A stretch of 64,000 nucleotides of DNA from Hydrangea macrophylla. Taxonomy: Eukaryota; Streptophyta; Magnoliopsida; Cornales; Hydrangeaceae. Of this stretch, positions 9,925 through 22,196 are shown in pieces. The stretch is from positions 68,736,864 through 68,800,863 of the forward strand of contig CM066993.1 of assembly GCA_033977485.1 (NCBI GenBank), read 5' to 3'. A program made the position numbers and the translations under genes. Numbering within the stretch: position 1 is the first letter of the stretch; each line of letters starts with the position of its first letter. Below the pieces are notes generated by a model, which saw only the letters and a program-made list of their open reading frames with translations, made no database searches and was not told the origin of the DNA.

Positions 9925-11290
9925 GAGAAGGTACACTCCTTGGTATTTTGACAAATCTACCCTAATATTGGTCTACACCAAGAAAGTTTCACCCCTGCAT
10001 CTCCGGCGACCACTACCATCACCTCGCCTGAGCTCCGGCGACCTCGCCTGAGGTCCGACGACCACCATCATGACCTTAAAGCCTCCACCAACCACCACCA
10101 CCTCACCTTACTTTCAACAACCACCATCACGACCTTAAGCCTCCACCAACCACCACCACCTCACCTGATTGACCTCATTCACAACCAAAACTCCAAATCA
10201 ACATACAATGATCAGAAAATAACTTTCTGAAAGTTCATTTCTTATACCACCGAAAAAACTTGTGAAATTATAAAAAAAAAAGTTGTGAAATTTATCAACA
10301 AAAAGTTGTGAAATTTCACAGAGTTCGTGAAATTTCATGAGACCACCACAGCCACACCAAACCTTTGCTAATCACCACCACGACCTCACATGACGATCTC
10401 TTCACAACCAAACTACCACATCAATATCAAATGATCACAAAACAAGTTTTTGAAATTTAATTTCTCATACCAGCACCGAAAAAGTTGTGAAAATTTCAAA
10501 CGAAAAAAAAGTTGTGAAATTTCAAAAAGATTGTGAAATTTCACAAAAAAGTGTTCTGCCAAACATTGAAAAAACTTTTTACAAATTTGAGCATTCATAT
10601 CAATCTGTAACTTGTTTTTTTGCATAAAATCTATATATTTACAGCCTACTCAACGAGATCTATCAAAGAACTATTACTGTTTATATCAAACTTCTGGGAA
10701 AAAATATTGAGAAAGCTACTAAATTTTTTTGATAAATTTCACAAAAAAATGTGTTAAAAAAAAAAAAAAGGAAGAAAAAGAAGAAGATGATGGTGGATCA
10801 GTGCACTGGTGGCCGGATCTGCTCGTGAAAATGCTCGCTTTGGTGGTGGTGACCGATGGTGCCGCTGGCTCGGAGATGGTGGTGGTTGGCTCGCGAGATG
10901 GTGGTGGTTGGCTCGGAGATGGTGGTTGGCTCGACGATGGTGGTGGTTGGCTCGCGAGATGGCGATGTTTGGCTCGCGATGGCAGTGGTCTTGGTTGGTG
11001 GTGGTGCCGACGACGAAGGTCCCCGGCGATGGCAGTGGTCTTGGTTGGTGGTGGTTGGTGATGTTGCTGAGAGCGAGCGAGAGAGAGAGAGAGAGAGAGA
11101 TGAAGAAAGAGAAATGAAAATGAAAAATACAAATAAGGGTAAACATGTCTCAAAAATATGTGGTCAACTGGTCAAATGACCTATTCAAATTAACTTATTG
11201 AATAATGTCCTTATTACCAAAAAGATTTCCTTTGTGTCTTTAAACCAAATAATTCTCCTAATTGGGTATTTAATACCAAATTTCTAAGGA
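9925..11290. mobile_element. Non-autonomous repeat element, complete copy of the family also at 63256-64000
   Basis: The right end, read on the minus strand (GGTATTAAATACCCAATTAG, then TTATTTGGTTTAAAGACA and a (GA/CT)n tract at 11076-11100), matches the plus strand from 63271 on. Inside are a ~30-bp GGTGGTTGGCTCG minisatellite (about 10850-11060), a CCACCACC-rich stretch (9995-10170), and many copies of TTGTGAAATTTCAC (10260-10560). The open frames over the minisatellite are low-complexity artefacts. No transposase is seen, so the superfamily is unknown. Confidence 0.55.
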
Positions 11291-12861
11291 GAGATTTGCA
11301 AAGAGAGTCAATGTGCATATCTTGAATTTTTTGTTTTGAACTTTCTACTTATATCTTAACCATTAGGATCTTGACACATCATTGGTGGTGCTTGAATATG
11401 AGTAAATATTGACTACAACCAGGTTAACATGTCATTATCAACCTGCCTAATATATCTGAGGATTGTGTTTATGTGCAGGAAGGAAGGATTCAAAGTGAAA
11501 ATAACAACTAGATGGATACATAGATACTATCCCTTAGTTTTATCACATCATTTATATAACAGATATATTGAATACATTTTTTTCAAGAATAGATCTCTCG
11601 CCATTGGTGGCCAAGTTACAAAAGATACCATCAAAAGGTGACATACACTCCCAATATTATCAGGGTTCGCCTGAGATTTTGAGGGCCCTACTCGAACTTC
11701 TAAATAGGGGTTCTCTGTATATTACCATAAATATTACTTATTGATTACTTAAATAATAAATTTGGGTTAGTATTTTTTAGAGTGGACCCTGCCTAAAGGG
11801 GGGCCCTACGCGACTGCGTGTGCCGCTTCCCCTCAAGGCCGGCCCTGAATATTATACATGCCAATGTTTGAAAAATGGATCTTTATGTCACACTCATACC
11901 AAGGTTGTCCCCGTCCTCGCCTAGAACCTGACACTCATGTCTTCATATGAGACCACTACACTAAATGATAAAATAAAAAAAATGATAGAAAAAGCATCTA
12001 GTGGCCTAGAAAAAAGGTAATAGTGACTGTGGTGGCCAGGTAGGACCTAGGCATGTAAATGGATCAGATTAAAAAAGGATTTGTGATATCCAAATCATAT
12101 CCGAACCCGATTTATTAAGAAAATCCATTAATCGAGTCTGATTCGATAACTCGACGGATTTGTTTGTGCAAAATCCAAATCTAGATTTGTTAGGATTCAG
12201 ATATCCGAGCAGATATCAATTAAGCACAAAAAGGAGCCCCTGAAAATTAAGGACATATACACATATATACTTTTTTTTTTTCTCTTCCACCAACCCCCCC
12301 TCTCTCACAAAATAAAAAAAAAAGTACAAGCCAAACACAATAGAAGTAGTGTCAACTGTTACGGATTCCAACAAATACCACACAATCACAACTAATATCC
12401 CTAGATTTGCTTTTTATTGTAAAAATGAAATTCAAATGCCCTAGATTTGTTATTTTTTTATTTTTTTATTTATTTATAGTGTAGGGTTATATGAAAATTC
12501 CACAAAACAAGGGGGACCTTTATAATTTTTAGAGGGGCCTAACTTTAAAATCTAGGGTTGAGACAAAGAATGAGAAGAGGAAGACCTTAGGGCTGGTGTA
12601 GGGCTATTATCGGATTCGGGTTTTTATCGGATCGGATGTATCAAATTCAAATCCGATCCGCGAACTAAGCAACTATTCGGATTCGAATTTTAATATCAAA
12701 ATCCTTCTATTAAGGTCGAATTTGGATCCAAATTTGATATGTTTACAGGCATACCCCATGTTATTCTTTTATTTTTGTTCCATAAAATTGGGCTGGGTGG
12801 AGTTCATAATTTCCCTCTTTGTGTAGTCTAAGGCAAGGAAAAAAAAAGCATAAATAATGAA
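11291..12861. other. Intergenic DNA with two degraded repeats
   Basis: About 11655-11855 is bounded by CAGGGTTCGCCTGAG and CAAGGCCGGCCCTGA and looks like a small degraded TIR element. About 12050-12760 carries GCATGTAAATGGATC near one end and GATATGTTTACAGGCAT at the other, with GGATCGGAT-type motifs inside, again suggesting a decayed DNA element. No gene. Confidence 0.4.
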
Positions 12862-13035
12862 GAGTAATATTTGGGACACAACTTTCATACAACTTTCATA
12901 CAACCTCCTTAAAACTTGTGTCTATCTCTCTCTTGTGATGTCACTGGACCCCACAGTGACACAGGAGAGAGATAGACACAAGTTTTAAGGAGGTTGTATG
13001 AAAGTTGTATGAAAATTGTGTCCCAAGTATTACTC
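12862..13035. mobile_element. Near-perfect foldback MITE (family with copies at 22021 and 53648)
   Basis: Arms GAGTAATATTTGGGACACAA / TTGTGTCCCAAGTATTACTC and ACTTGTGTCTATCTCTCTC / GAGAGATAGACACAAGT enclose a short centre around CCCCACAGTGACAC. It could form a hairpin of about 80 bp per arm. Confidence 0.8.
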
Positions 13036-14044
13036 AATAGTGAAACATTCGTTCTTGAGATAAAGTTGCCAATGACATCAGCATCAGTTGCAGAATTTGA
13101 TGGCACTGGCAATAAAAATATTGGGAATTTTAGAAAAAAAAAATCTAATAATATAGATGTTTTGGTCTTAGATCCAACCATTTTTCATTTTATTTTATTA
13201 AAAAGGCTCTCAATAGAAATTTCACATAATTAATTATGTAAAATTTAAAATTTATGTTTTAAATTTCACATAACTAATAATGTGAAATTTTGCAACTTAA
13301 GGATTTGACTTGACTGAATTTCATAATTAGAGACTTTTGACAAAGACTAAAAATTGATTGTCCATTAAATAATCCGATACAAGGAATTTTCACCAAATTT
13401 CTATAAAAATTTTGAAATACCTTTCACTTTCAAAACCCAAAAGAAAAATATCATTCTTATATGCGTGTGTGAGGGTAAAATGGTAAAAATAAAATGCTCC
13501 GTAAATTATGAGAGAGATTCCTGTTGGAAATATAGAAGGATACAAGTTTTAATACAGGAGATTAAAACAAATACCAGTGAACAGTTTTAGGCTCACCAAC
13601 AGTTAAAAAATAACATGGAGTAATTCAAAGAGCAAAAACTGTGAACAAATCTCTGGTACGTGCGAGGGAGCAAATCGGATTCGTGTGCGCACTGCATGCC
13701 CGCACAAGTATCGATTTTTAATCCAAAACATTGCTTCTATTTGCCCGGTACGATGGTATGATCTATTATTCCAATGGTCTCAATTTTTGAAACATTTGTT
13801 GTTGAGACACTTCAATGATTAGTCATGAGGATTTTACATAAAAAACTTCAATTCATTTTCTATCTTTATTTTAAGCTAGCTTGACAAGGAACCATTTATG
13901 CAAGTGTGGGTCATTATATATGACACCACTTAACAATAGTATGTGAACTTAAAAATATGTAATTTTATATTACACCAATTATATGGTAGATCATAATTGT
14001 ATGATCAGCTTATATAAGCAACACATGATTGACTAAGCCCCTCT
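13036..14044. other. 3' flank of TAR gene 2, no further gene
   Basis: AT-rich DNA between the foldback MITE and the TAR gene 2 stop codon; the 3' UTR should lie in its right part. I could not pick a convincing poly(A) site. Confidence 0.5.
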
Positions 14045-17000
14045 TCAAGCAATATTTCTAAAACCATCTTCTTGAGAGACTAAAATGTTCATTCTTTGCA
14101 GCAATAAGTCAAAGTGATCTTGACTTTTGATGAGGCTGAGACGCACATAGTTACTCTCAGCACCAAAAGAGGTTCCTCTGCGGCTAATTATTCCAGCTGC
14201 ATTGAGGACTTCATAGCAGTCTTTATCTTCTGGCCTCTCACATTTGAGCCATGCATAGGCTGTAAAAATGTGTATAGTACTTATAGCCTATTGGTATATT
14301 CACAAATACACAATGTCAAGAGTAAATTTCTTTGGCATGTAAAAAGACTGCTTTGTTTAATAGAATGAGTTCTTACAGTTAGTAAGTACTCAATGAGTTG
14401 TTGTTCAAAAGTCAATTGGTTGCAAAGAAAACAAAAAAAATAGAGATAAAGGCGGATAAGAAAACTCTATGTTACATGGGCTCTCCTAGTATTTCTAAAA
14501 TACACATGTCAGACTATCTATGACATGGGTATGAGATCTCGCGCCCAAGTTGAAACTCAGCTTTTCCACATCTGATATTATAAAAGTAAGAAGTTCAAAT
14601 TTGGGATCAAAGAATATTATAGGTTTACTTTTTATACAAATAGAGAGATAGAAACTAGTTTTTCAACTTCAAATAAAAAATATTACTTAAGATAACAAAT
14701 TTATTTGGAAAAATATCATATATATATATATATATATATATCTTTGATTGTTTAGGCGACACTTTCTAACTTTTGGTCAATTTTCAGGCGATTTTCGATA
14801 TTCTAAAATTTAAAGTTTAGAGAGATCAAACTCGTAGAGACACCTGTATGAAATAATGTGCATACTCGAGTCATGTAATATAGGGGAAAATAAATGTACT
14901 AGTACATCTTAGGCCTAATTACACTTTACACCTGTGTATTATACCCGTGCTTTAAATTGGATACATGCATATTTTTTTTGTTCAATTAAACCCTTTGACT
15001 TCAAAAATTCATTCAATCAGACCCAAAGTCTGACACTGTTGGCTTAAACTAACACAAATTGTCACGTGAGTTGGACGTAATGCTTGCCTGTCACGGGTTA
15101 GGTTAAAATAAACAAAGAAGATTGTGAATGGTGCGAAAAATCGCATTCAATCAGATTTGAAATAGTATCCAATCGGATCCGAAATCACATTCAATCAGAT
15201 CCAAAATCGCATTCAATCAGACTCAAAATCACATTATTTTCGTGTCATTCACAATTCCTTCGTTTGTATTAACCTAACTTGTGACAGGTAAGCATTACGT
15301 GTAACTCACGCGATAATTTTCGTTAATTAAAGCCAACAGTGTCAGACTTTGGGTCTGATTGAATAAATTTTTGAAGTCAAAGGGTTTAATTGAACAAAAA
15401 AAATAATGATAAAAATATCCAAAACACGAGTATATAAACCATGAAATAGCTAGACCACCACCAGGTGCTGTATGGATCAATACTAATCCTCTGTCCTGGT
15501 CCTATCTTTGAATCCCAATAACTGATTCCAATTCACTACCAATTGGTACACTCAAATGAAATATACAAACCATGAAATTAAGAGCTAGAATCACCTGGTG
15601 AAGGCCCTCTAACTCTTTGGAAAAAGTTGCAGTACTGAGGTGCAATTTTCTGGATAGAGAAACGTTTGGACCCCAAAAGGGTGTTGCTCAGATTTTCCCA
15701 TCTCTTCCTCATTGTTTTGTGTCCAAATTCAAATATTTCATTTCCTTTCCCTTCAAGAACCACTTTCATTAGCTTCAAAGCTCTCAATTGGCTGTCCCGA
15801 GAAGCACCAAAGCTATTGTCATTTGTATATGTTATCATGTTCTGATACACAGCCTCATCTTTAGTCAATGCCCATCTGGAATACCAAAATAGCAATGTTC
15901 TCACTTCTCATATTGAAGTACTAAGAGACTTTTAGAGTCCGTTTGCGAACGCATAAAATAGGACCAGATTTAGTCACACTCTTTTTCTTTTTTCTTTTTT
16001 TTTTTTTTTTTGGTTTTATGAAAGTCAATGTTAGGTTGGTTTGACAAAGAAACTATTTTGATTTTAATTCTAGATCGGATCATATCAAACAAAAGGGTGT
16101 CTACCAAACACTCGGAAACTATATGTGAAACACAAGAATTGGTTCTGCGGTTCAGAAAAGAACCAGTTCTGCATAATTTCGTGCTTTTAGTTTTAGTTGC
16201 ATGGGAATCTCTGTCTAGCTTTAAAATGCCCCAAGAACAAGTTCTTTGTCAAATCAACATAATACTACTCGCTACAAAAATCAGATAAAAGTGAGAATCT
16301 GATCTTGTTTTTAGCATTTCCAAATAGACCCTTGACTTATGAACCAGATAAAAGGTTTTGATCCCTCCCAAACAGTCCCTCAAGTTCCTAAATTGAGTGA
16401 TGCATTAGTTATTTACCCAAATCTAGTCCCTGCATGGCCTGTAAGCTTGGAAAGTGTAAAGATCATGAGATCTTCATCTGCTGGAGCTGGAATTGCAGTG
16501 AAATGTGGCCAATAATAGGCATGGTCATGAATTGCTTTGACATATTGGCCTTCAAGAACAGCCTTTTTCAACTTCCCATCTGGATTGTTTGGCGAAGTTA
16601 CAAACTCAATTATATGTGTTTTAGTATCTGAATTGTTCTTACACATTGATGCATCCCCATAGAACTCATAGTCCACGGACCGGAAAAAGTTTGTTTGTTC
16701 TCTATAAGCCTGCAAAATTCTATTTGTTGTGACTCAATATAAATGTAATTTGTGTGTGAAAAACGCTAACCTACTATCATATTTTAATTTAGGGTTAATT
16801 ACAGATACATCGTTTGTTTGTGGTGCTGTATTTTTTGGTTTGCCCCCTGCATTTGTAAAGATGTCACTAGCTAATACTCTGCTTTGTAATTCTAGCTACA
16901 TATGGCTTCTCTCCTTAACAGATTTACTACGTGCACTTTAGTCCAGGCTAAGGGTTAGTGACACGGTTGAAACTATAGGGGTAAACTAAAAAACCACCCG

Positions 17001-20000
17001 GGGGGGGGGGGGGGAAAGCTATTTTTTTTATTAATTGAATCGAAAAAATAGAAGTTGGTGCCACCTAGGGGTGACAATCGTGTCATGTAGGGTGATAAAC
17101 GTGTCGTGTCATGTCATTATTGGGCTATGTCATAATCGTGTTGTGTCATAATCGTGTCATTTTTTAAACGTGTCAAATACCTAAACCCGACTAATGTAAT
17201 ACATGGGTTACCCATTTAACCCATCTAACCCATTTAATTCACTCGAATAACAGACCATCTACGGTCTATGGGTAATAGTGTATAGTTCAAAGAATAACCT
17301 CATTGAATAGGTACATAATCGGGTTATAAGAGTTAGACGGGTTGACCCGATTAAAACATTACCCTAATTATTGATCGTGTTAAATGGATTGACTCATTTA
17401 TGACCCAAACCCACTTATTCCATATCGAGTTTGTGTTGAGTCAAAAATTGCCACCTCTAGTGCCACTAGATGGGCACCTTAATTAATACTCCCTCCGTCC
17501 CATAATAAATGTCCACTTCCTTTTTGCACAATGTTTAAGAAATTGGTTCATTAAAGAGTCATTTTCCAATTTTACCCTTTGATGTGATGGGTGTTTGACT
17601 TTTTATTTGTTTTGGGACCACAAATAAATGCTTCCTTGTCTTTATTATAAGGGTAGTTTTGGAAAGTAAGTAAAAGTTATATGCCAATTTAGGAAAGTGG
17701 ACACTTATTGTGGGACATCCAAAAAAGGAAATGTGGACACTTATTATGGGACGGAGGGAGTAGTTATGAAAAGTAGAACAAACCGGGTAAAAGGGTATTG
17801 ATGCAACAACTTCTGAAAGTGACGATGAATTTTCAAGGGAAAGTGCATGAACTGCGGCATTGAGGAGTTGGGTTGATCCGGCACCGAAAACGATGAATTT
17901 TCCTGCCGAAACTGCGTTTCCGACGACAGAATGTAGTTTGTGGATGTGTTTTTCAAGCTCTTGAGAGAGGAAAGAGTGGTCACTGAATGAATAGCTCATT
18001 CTATGCCACCCAGCAATCACCACAGCACTACTAGCTGCATTCTGCATCCAAAATGGCTCCAAAAATATTGGATCTCCACTGCAAGCAAAGACATTGGTAA
18101 GAATGCATACTAACTCCAAATGTTTAGCAAATGTTTAGTGCGCGCACACACACATATGTGTATATGGTTGGTGAAAACATGTCTTGTCACTTAAGGGTTA
18201 GGGGAAAATTGAAGAAGTCAATTAAGGGACTATTTAGATAGACTCAAGTACTTTTTGTAATTAAGAAAATTTCCTAGAAATCCCTAATTTATGTTTGGGA
18301 GGAAGCACCTTCAGACCTGCTTATAAGTTAAAAACGTGCTTTTGGAACTCTAAAGTTCTTCTTCTTTCTAGCGTTAATCAAACTAGGTTGATAATGCGTT
18401 TTAGATACTAAAAACACTTCGATGTCCAAAACAGCGTTTTGGAATATGATTCCAAACAGGCACTAAATTCGCTAGAGTCCTAGTATGTGCATGTACAAAT
18501 ATAGAAGTTCTAGTATGTATGTGTAGATGGTTGCTTAAACCATTGTCTTGTCACATGTTTAAGTGGGCATGGAAGAAGGGAAAGGAAGAATATTCTTTAC
18601 AAAGTTAAAGTACTTCTGTGACAAGTAGTAGCATGTGCATGTACAAATATGTAAGTCCTATATAGCTAGTATATGTTTCTTATTTTTATTTTTACCAAAT
18701 TTATTTATTGCTTGGCCTAGGCTCCTAGTATATATGTTATTATGTACTAGTGTATAATTAAAGATAGAAACATGTCTTGCCACATGACCCATTAAAGTTT
18801 TGGGAAATTCTATAGTGGGGTAGGGTGGTTTCTCTACACTTGGGATGAAATTACTATTAAGATGTCATACATATGGATTGGAGGAAAAAAGAAAAAGTTT
18901 GCACAATTAATGCTCTGTCGATTGGACATTTCTTAGCTTAGTTTGTACCTTGATAAAAGTTGAGCAAAATGAGAAAAACATGAAGCGCAATTAATGCTTT
19001 TGACGCGCAATTAATGCTCTATCCTTGGACATTTCTTAGCTTAGTTTGTACCTATATTTTTTGCAAACAAATACCAAACTTTGTTATCAAGGTACAAATA
19101 ATTCCTGAATAAAGTTTAAAAAGGTTTCAATTTCTCATTATTCCGTTAATTTTCTGTTTATTTAAAATGAATCCTTACAAATGATTAAATCTTGACTTTA
19201 GCGTAGAGATTCTTTCAGAAGACAATTCCCAATTTTCAATGTGGATTCTGAAATCATTCACCGAAATTTTTTTTTCCCGAGATATGCCAATCAAAGGTTT
19301 TGGTTTTATTTGAGGCTCTTTTTCTTTTTTTCTTTCTTTCTTTTTTTTTTTTTTTGAAATCTCCTCAATGATAAGAGATGAGTAGGGATGACAATGAGGA
19401 GGATTATTCTGGTTCCCCATCCCGCCTCAAATGGGTAGGGTATGTGAGTGTACAAATAGGGCCGGATAGGGATGGGTATGGGACACATATACAAAACACC
19501 CGAGTCGGATTCGGCTCGATATGCATTTACCCTGAACGCCTCAATTACAATGTGTAGCAGCTTGAGTATGTGTCCCACATCGAAAATCTACATAGTGAGG
19601 TATGAACTTCTCCTATTATAAATACATTCCATAATTTAGAGCAAAAGTAATTCAAAATTTTGTATCAAGTGCATGAATACATATTTTAAAGCATTTGTAC
19701 CACATGTCTTGATTGTAAATATTTAAGGGGGGCCTTAGGTTTTCAAAATATTTTATATTTGTACTAAAATTTGTTTACAATTAGCCCCTTTAAAAATTAT
19801 AATTAGTTCCTCTGACAATTTAAAATTATCATATTGGGTGATGCTCTTGCCATTCCATCATTGAATCAATGCATTCCATGGTACCACTCTTAAAGCATGT
19901 GGAACCATGCATGACATGCATTGTATACATATTACCACATGCTCTGAGAGTGGTACCATGGAGTGATTTAGTTCAATGATGGAGTGACAATAACAATTCC

Positions 20001-20871
20001 CATCATATTAAGCCCTATTTTTCTTATGTTTTTGTGCTAATTGTAAAATCTCTCTTTGCTCTTATGTTTTTGGGATAATTTTTTTTAGCATTAGTTTATA
20101 TCATCAATACAAAATATGTATAAATATGTCAAAAATAAATAAATTTCGGGGGCAAACCTCTGTCAAGCCTCCATGTATTGATTTTCTAGATCCGTCTCTG
20201 TTGGTGGGACGGTGTCGGGGACATACCATACATACGGGTTCGGGGATATGGGACCAGTGATAAGTTGGACAGGGCGGAGTCGGGAACAATAAATATTTAC
20301 ACGGGGCACGATCGGGAAATGGCAACCGCGTCCCATACTTGCCCCGTTACTATCCCTAGAAATGAGGTATGGTTGGTTGTCCTTTTGAATAGAATTAAGT
20401 AAATCAAATTCGTGTTGACGTCTAAAAAGCCAAAAAAGCTTAGTCAAGTGGAGAGGAAGAAAAATCAAGCATCTTTAGTGGGTGTTTGACACAACTTTTG
20501 CTTCTGCGATTCAACTGTAAAAACTTTTTTTTTTATAAATAAAATAAAAAGAAAAGAAATACTGCTTTCGACCAAAACTAAGGTATAGTTTTTGACCTAT
20601 CACAAATTTTTGCGATTGACTCACTTTTTTTGCGATTGAACCACATAATCTGGTTTGTCAAATAGTTTTATTTTAGTTGTATAAATTATGTAATCACTTA
20701 TAAACTCCAAAATCTATTGCCAAACACCCTATTAAGCAGGATAGCAGGAAGAATAACTCTGTGCCCAAAGTCAGTCCAAATTCTCAGTAGAAGGTTCTCT
20801 GTTCTACTCTCTGTTCAAGATTCTGCTGAAATAGAAAGAAAAAAAAAAAAAAACACACACACACACACTAT

Positions 20872-20956
<85 letters not shown>

Positions 20957-21278
20957 TTATAGATAGATAGATAATAGAGTAATACCTATCTACATCTGCA
21001 GCACACCCAGGTGAGAATTGAGAGCAATCATGGCCCCCAAAGCATGTATTGCACTCACAGACTTGTTTACCATCAATGAGTATGCCATCCAAGTAGGATC
21101 TTCCATGGCCTGAGCATGAGATTGATGCCACAGCTTCAGCTTCTGATGCAGCTCTTGTGCTCCAACTCAGCTTCCATTTGGTATCATCATAAAATATATA
21201 AAACAACAACAATATATTAAAAGTCAAAGAAGACACCAAACACACAGAATCTTTGGAGCCCTGAATCTTAGCACCCAT
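14045..21278 (-). CDS. TAR/alliinase-like PLP enzyme, complete five-exon gene (458 aa)
   Basis: Gene model by reading GT-AG junctions: exons 21278-20986, 18078-17784, 16709-16417, 15875-15595, 14259-14045. Phases join exactly, giving 458 codons plus TGA. Residues 12-30 are a hydrophobic signal-anchor. The EGF-alliinase domain follows (Cys 55, 74, 76, 79, 85, 92; CECNTCFGGHDCS). The fold-type I aminotransferase domain (alliinase C) starts at SGDPIFLEPFW. Its landmarks are FGAGSTQ (phosphate loop, about 162-168), TSPNNPDG (about 234-241), HDHAYYWPHF (about 257-266), FTLSKLTGHAGTRFGWAL with Schiff-base Lys284, and YVRLSL with Arg427. All expected catalytic residues are present. Family members act on L-tryptophan (auxin route, TAA1/TAR) or cysteine sulfoxides (alliinase). 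The EGF domain points to the TAR3/TAR4 branch, whose substrate is unsettled. It is likely secretory or ER-associated. It is a tandem paralogue of the exon at 1486-1781. Confidence 0.92.
14935..15437. mobile_element. Large inverted-repeat element in intron 4 of TAR gene 2
   Basis: Arms: TTCAATTAAACCCTTTGACT / AGTCAAAGGGTTTAATTGAA and CAAAGTCTGACACTGTTGGC / GCCAACAGTGTCAGACTTTG. The loop holds four ~24-bp tandem units of the type CGCATTCAATCAGATC (15140-15232). No ORF. A (TA)n run precedes it at about 14716. Confidence 0.7.
15932..16333. repeat. Degenerate foldback in intron 3 of TAR gene 2
   Basis: GAGTCCGTTTGCGAACGC at the left and GCATTTCCAAATAGACCCT at the right are imperfect inverse complements. 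It fills most of intron 3 (15876-16416). Older and less certain than the other foldbacks. Confidence 0.35.
17066..17459. mobile_element. hAT-like MITE in intron 2 of TAR gene 2
   Basis: Ends TAGGGGTGACAAT and ATTGCCACCTCTA are inverted. They are flanked by 8-bp duplications GTGCCACC / GTGCCACT (7 of 8 match). Eight-bp target duplications point to the hAT superfamily. The interior repeats CGTGTCAT-type words and has no transposase. Confidence 0.7.
17489..17760. mobile_element. Stowaway MITE in intron 2 of TAR gene 2
   Basis: TIRs CTCCCTCCGTCCCATAATAA and TTATTATGGGACGGAGGGAG are flanked by TA on both sides. Its right end lies only 23 bp from the exon 2 boundary (17784), that is, just inside the 5' splice site of intron 2. 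Confidence 0.9.
18079..19382. other. 3' part of intron 1 of TAR gene 2
   Basis: About 18225-18468 may be a degraded foldback (GGGACTATTTAGATAGAC... / ...ATTCCAAACAGGCAC). CGCAATTAATGCT with nearby sequence is repeated at about 18904 and 19005. No coding signal. Confidence 0.4.
19383..20358. mobile_element. hAT-like non-autonomous element in intron 1 of TAR gene 2
   Basis: Termini TAGGGATGACAATG and CGTTACTATCCCTA are inverted, with 8-bp flanks GAGATGAG / GAAATGAG (7 of 8). The ends are GGGGATGGG-rich. A separate foldback (19834-20003) is nested inside. A TGTGTCCCACATCG motif at about 19567 may mark another small insertion. No transposase frame. Confidence 0.65.
19834..20003. mobile_element. 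Foldback MITE nested in the hAT-like element
   Basis: Arms CATTCCATGGTACCACTCTT and AGAGTGGTACCATGGAGTG, with outer TGGGTGATGCTCTTGCCATT / ACAATAACAATTCCCATCA. Confidence 0.65.
20479..20731. mobile_element. Foldback MITE in intron 1 of TAR gene 2
   Basis: Terminal GTGGGTGTTTGACA pairs with TGCCAAACACCCTA. The interior is AT-rich and non-coding. Its ends resemble those of the element at 23427-23884. Confidence 0.6.
20874..20957. repeat. (CT)n(TA)n compound microsatellite in intron 1 of TAR gene 2
   Basis: About 30 CT units followed by about ten TA units, then GATA units, starting 29 bp inside the intron. Reading frames through it give RERERE or SLSLSL artefacts. Confidence 0.95.
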
Positions 21279-22020
21279 GTCTTTTGCTCAATGATAATTA
21301 TGGGTGAATCTCTCACTTTTAAAGAGAATCACAAGATGAAGATACTGATGGAATGGACAATTGGTACCCCCTCTGTCCTTATGAAATGTAGAGGGTACTA
21401 TAGTAAAATGCATAGCTCAATTATAAGCATAAGGGTAAATTATAGTAACCTCCCCTGAAGTTTTCAACAATTGCAAATAATGCCTTATAATAATAATTAT
21501 TATTATTATTATTTTACAATGATTGCAGACAATGCCTTGTTCAGATTTTCCCGTTGATTTTGCGTTTATTTAATATTTGTAATTTCGACTAACCGTTGAG
21601 TTGTACAAAAACTTGTCATTTTAAAAAGTAGAAAAGACAATTTTTTGGGAGCTACAACTACTAAATATACCCGCCCAATTACTCTTCATAACTGGCTAGA
21701 TAACACGTGATGTTGAATGTATAACCCCTTTGTCACCCTCAATGTATCTAGGTGTGTGTGGAGAGTAATTACGTGGGTGTCTTTAGCAACCTCCGTTATC
21801 TTTTTCCTGTCTAGGCCCTCTAGGGGATCATTTGGTAACATTCAAAACAAAAGGAGGTCAATGTTATTTCAGAAAAAGAAAGGGTACATATGCTATTGTT
21901 AGTGAGAATGTGACATGCAATTTATTGTTTTTATACATCTTTTTTCCTTCTGCTCCTACCCTTTTTTCTCCACTATGATCGGAACAAAATTGAGATAGAT
22001 ATTGACAAAGAGAATAAAAT
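21279..22020. other. 5' flank of TAR gene 2
   Basis: The promoter region of gene 2 must lie here. On the minus strand CTTTAAAAGTG lies about 45 bp before the ATG but is a poor TATA box. An (ATT)n run stands at 21490-21512. The remainder shows no gene. Confidence 0.4.
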
Positions 22021-22196
22021 GAGTAATGCATCGTACGCATAAAATATCTACATAAAATTATTCATAAAAATTTATTGTGTATCTCTTTTCACAGTGGATT
22101 CCACAGTATCAGTGGACTCCACCAGAAAAGAGATAGACACGATAAATTTTTGTTAACAACTTAACATAGATGTTTTATGTGTACCAATCATTACTC
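22021..22196. mobile_element. Foldback MITE, same family as 12862-13035
   Basis: GAGTAATGCATCGTACGCAT / GTGTACCAATCATTACTC ends, and TGTGTATCTCTTTTC / GAAAAGAGATAGACACG arms around a TCCACAGTATCAGTGGA centre. Confidence 0.7.

Noticed and set aside
10719..11179. Overlapping ORFs of 100-144 codons on both strands
   Set aside because: They read through a GGTGGTTGGCTCG minisatellite and a GA tract. Composition is low-complexity in every frame and no domain is seen.
12909..13233. Opposing ORFs of 79-90 codons
   Set aside because: Produced by the palindromic MITE at 12862-13035 plus flank; no conserved content.
20717..20962. ORF ending in a long Ser-Leu repeat, and the reverse Arg-Glu repeat tail
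   Set aside because: Translation of the CT/TA microsatellite. The real exon 1 of TAR gene 2 stops at the donor at 20986.
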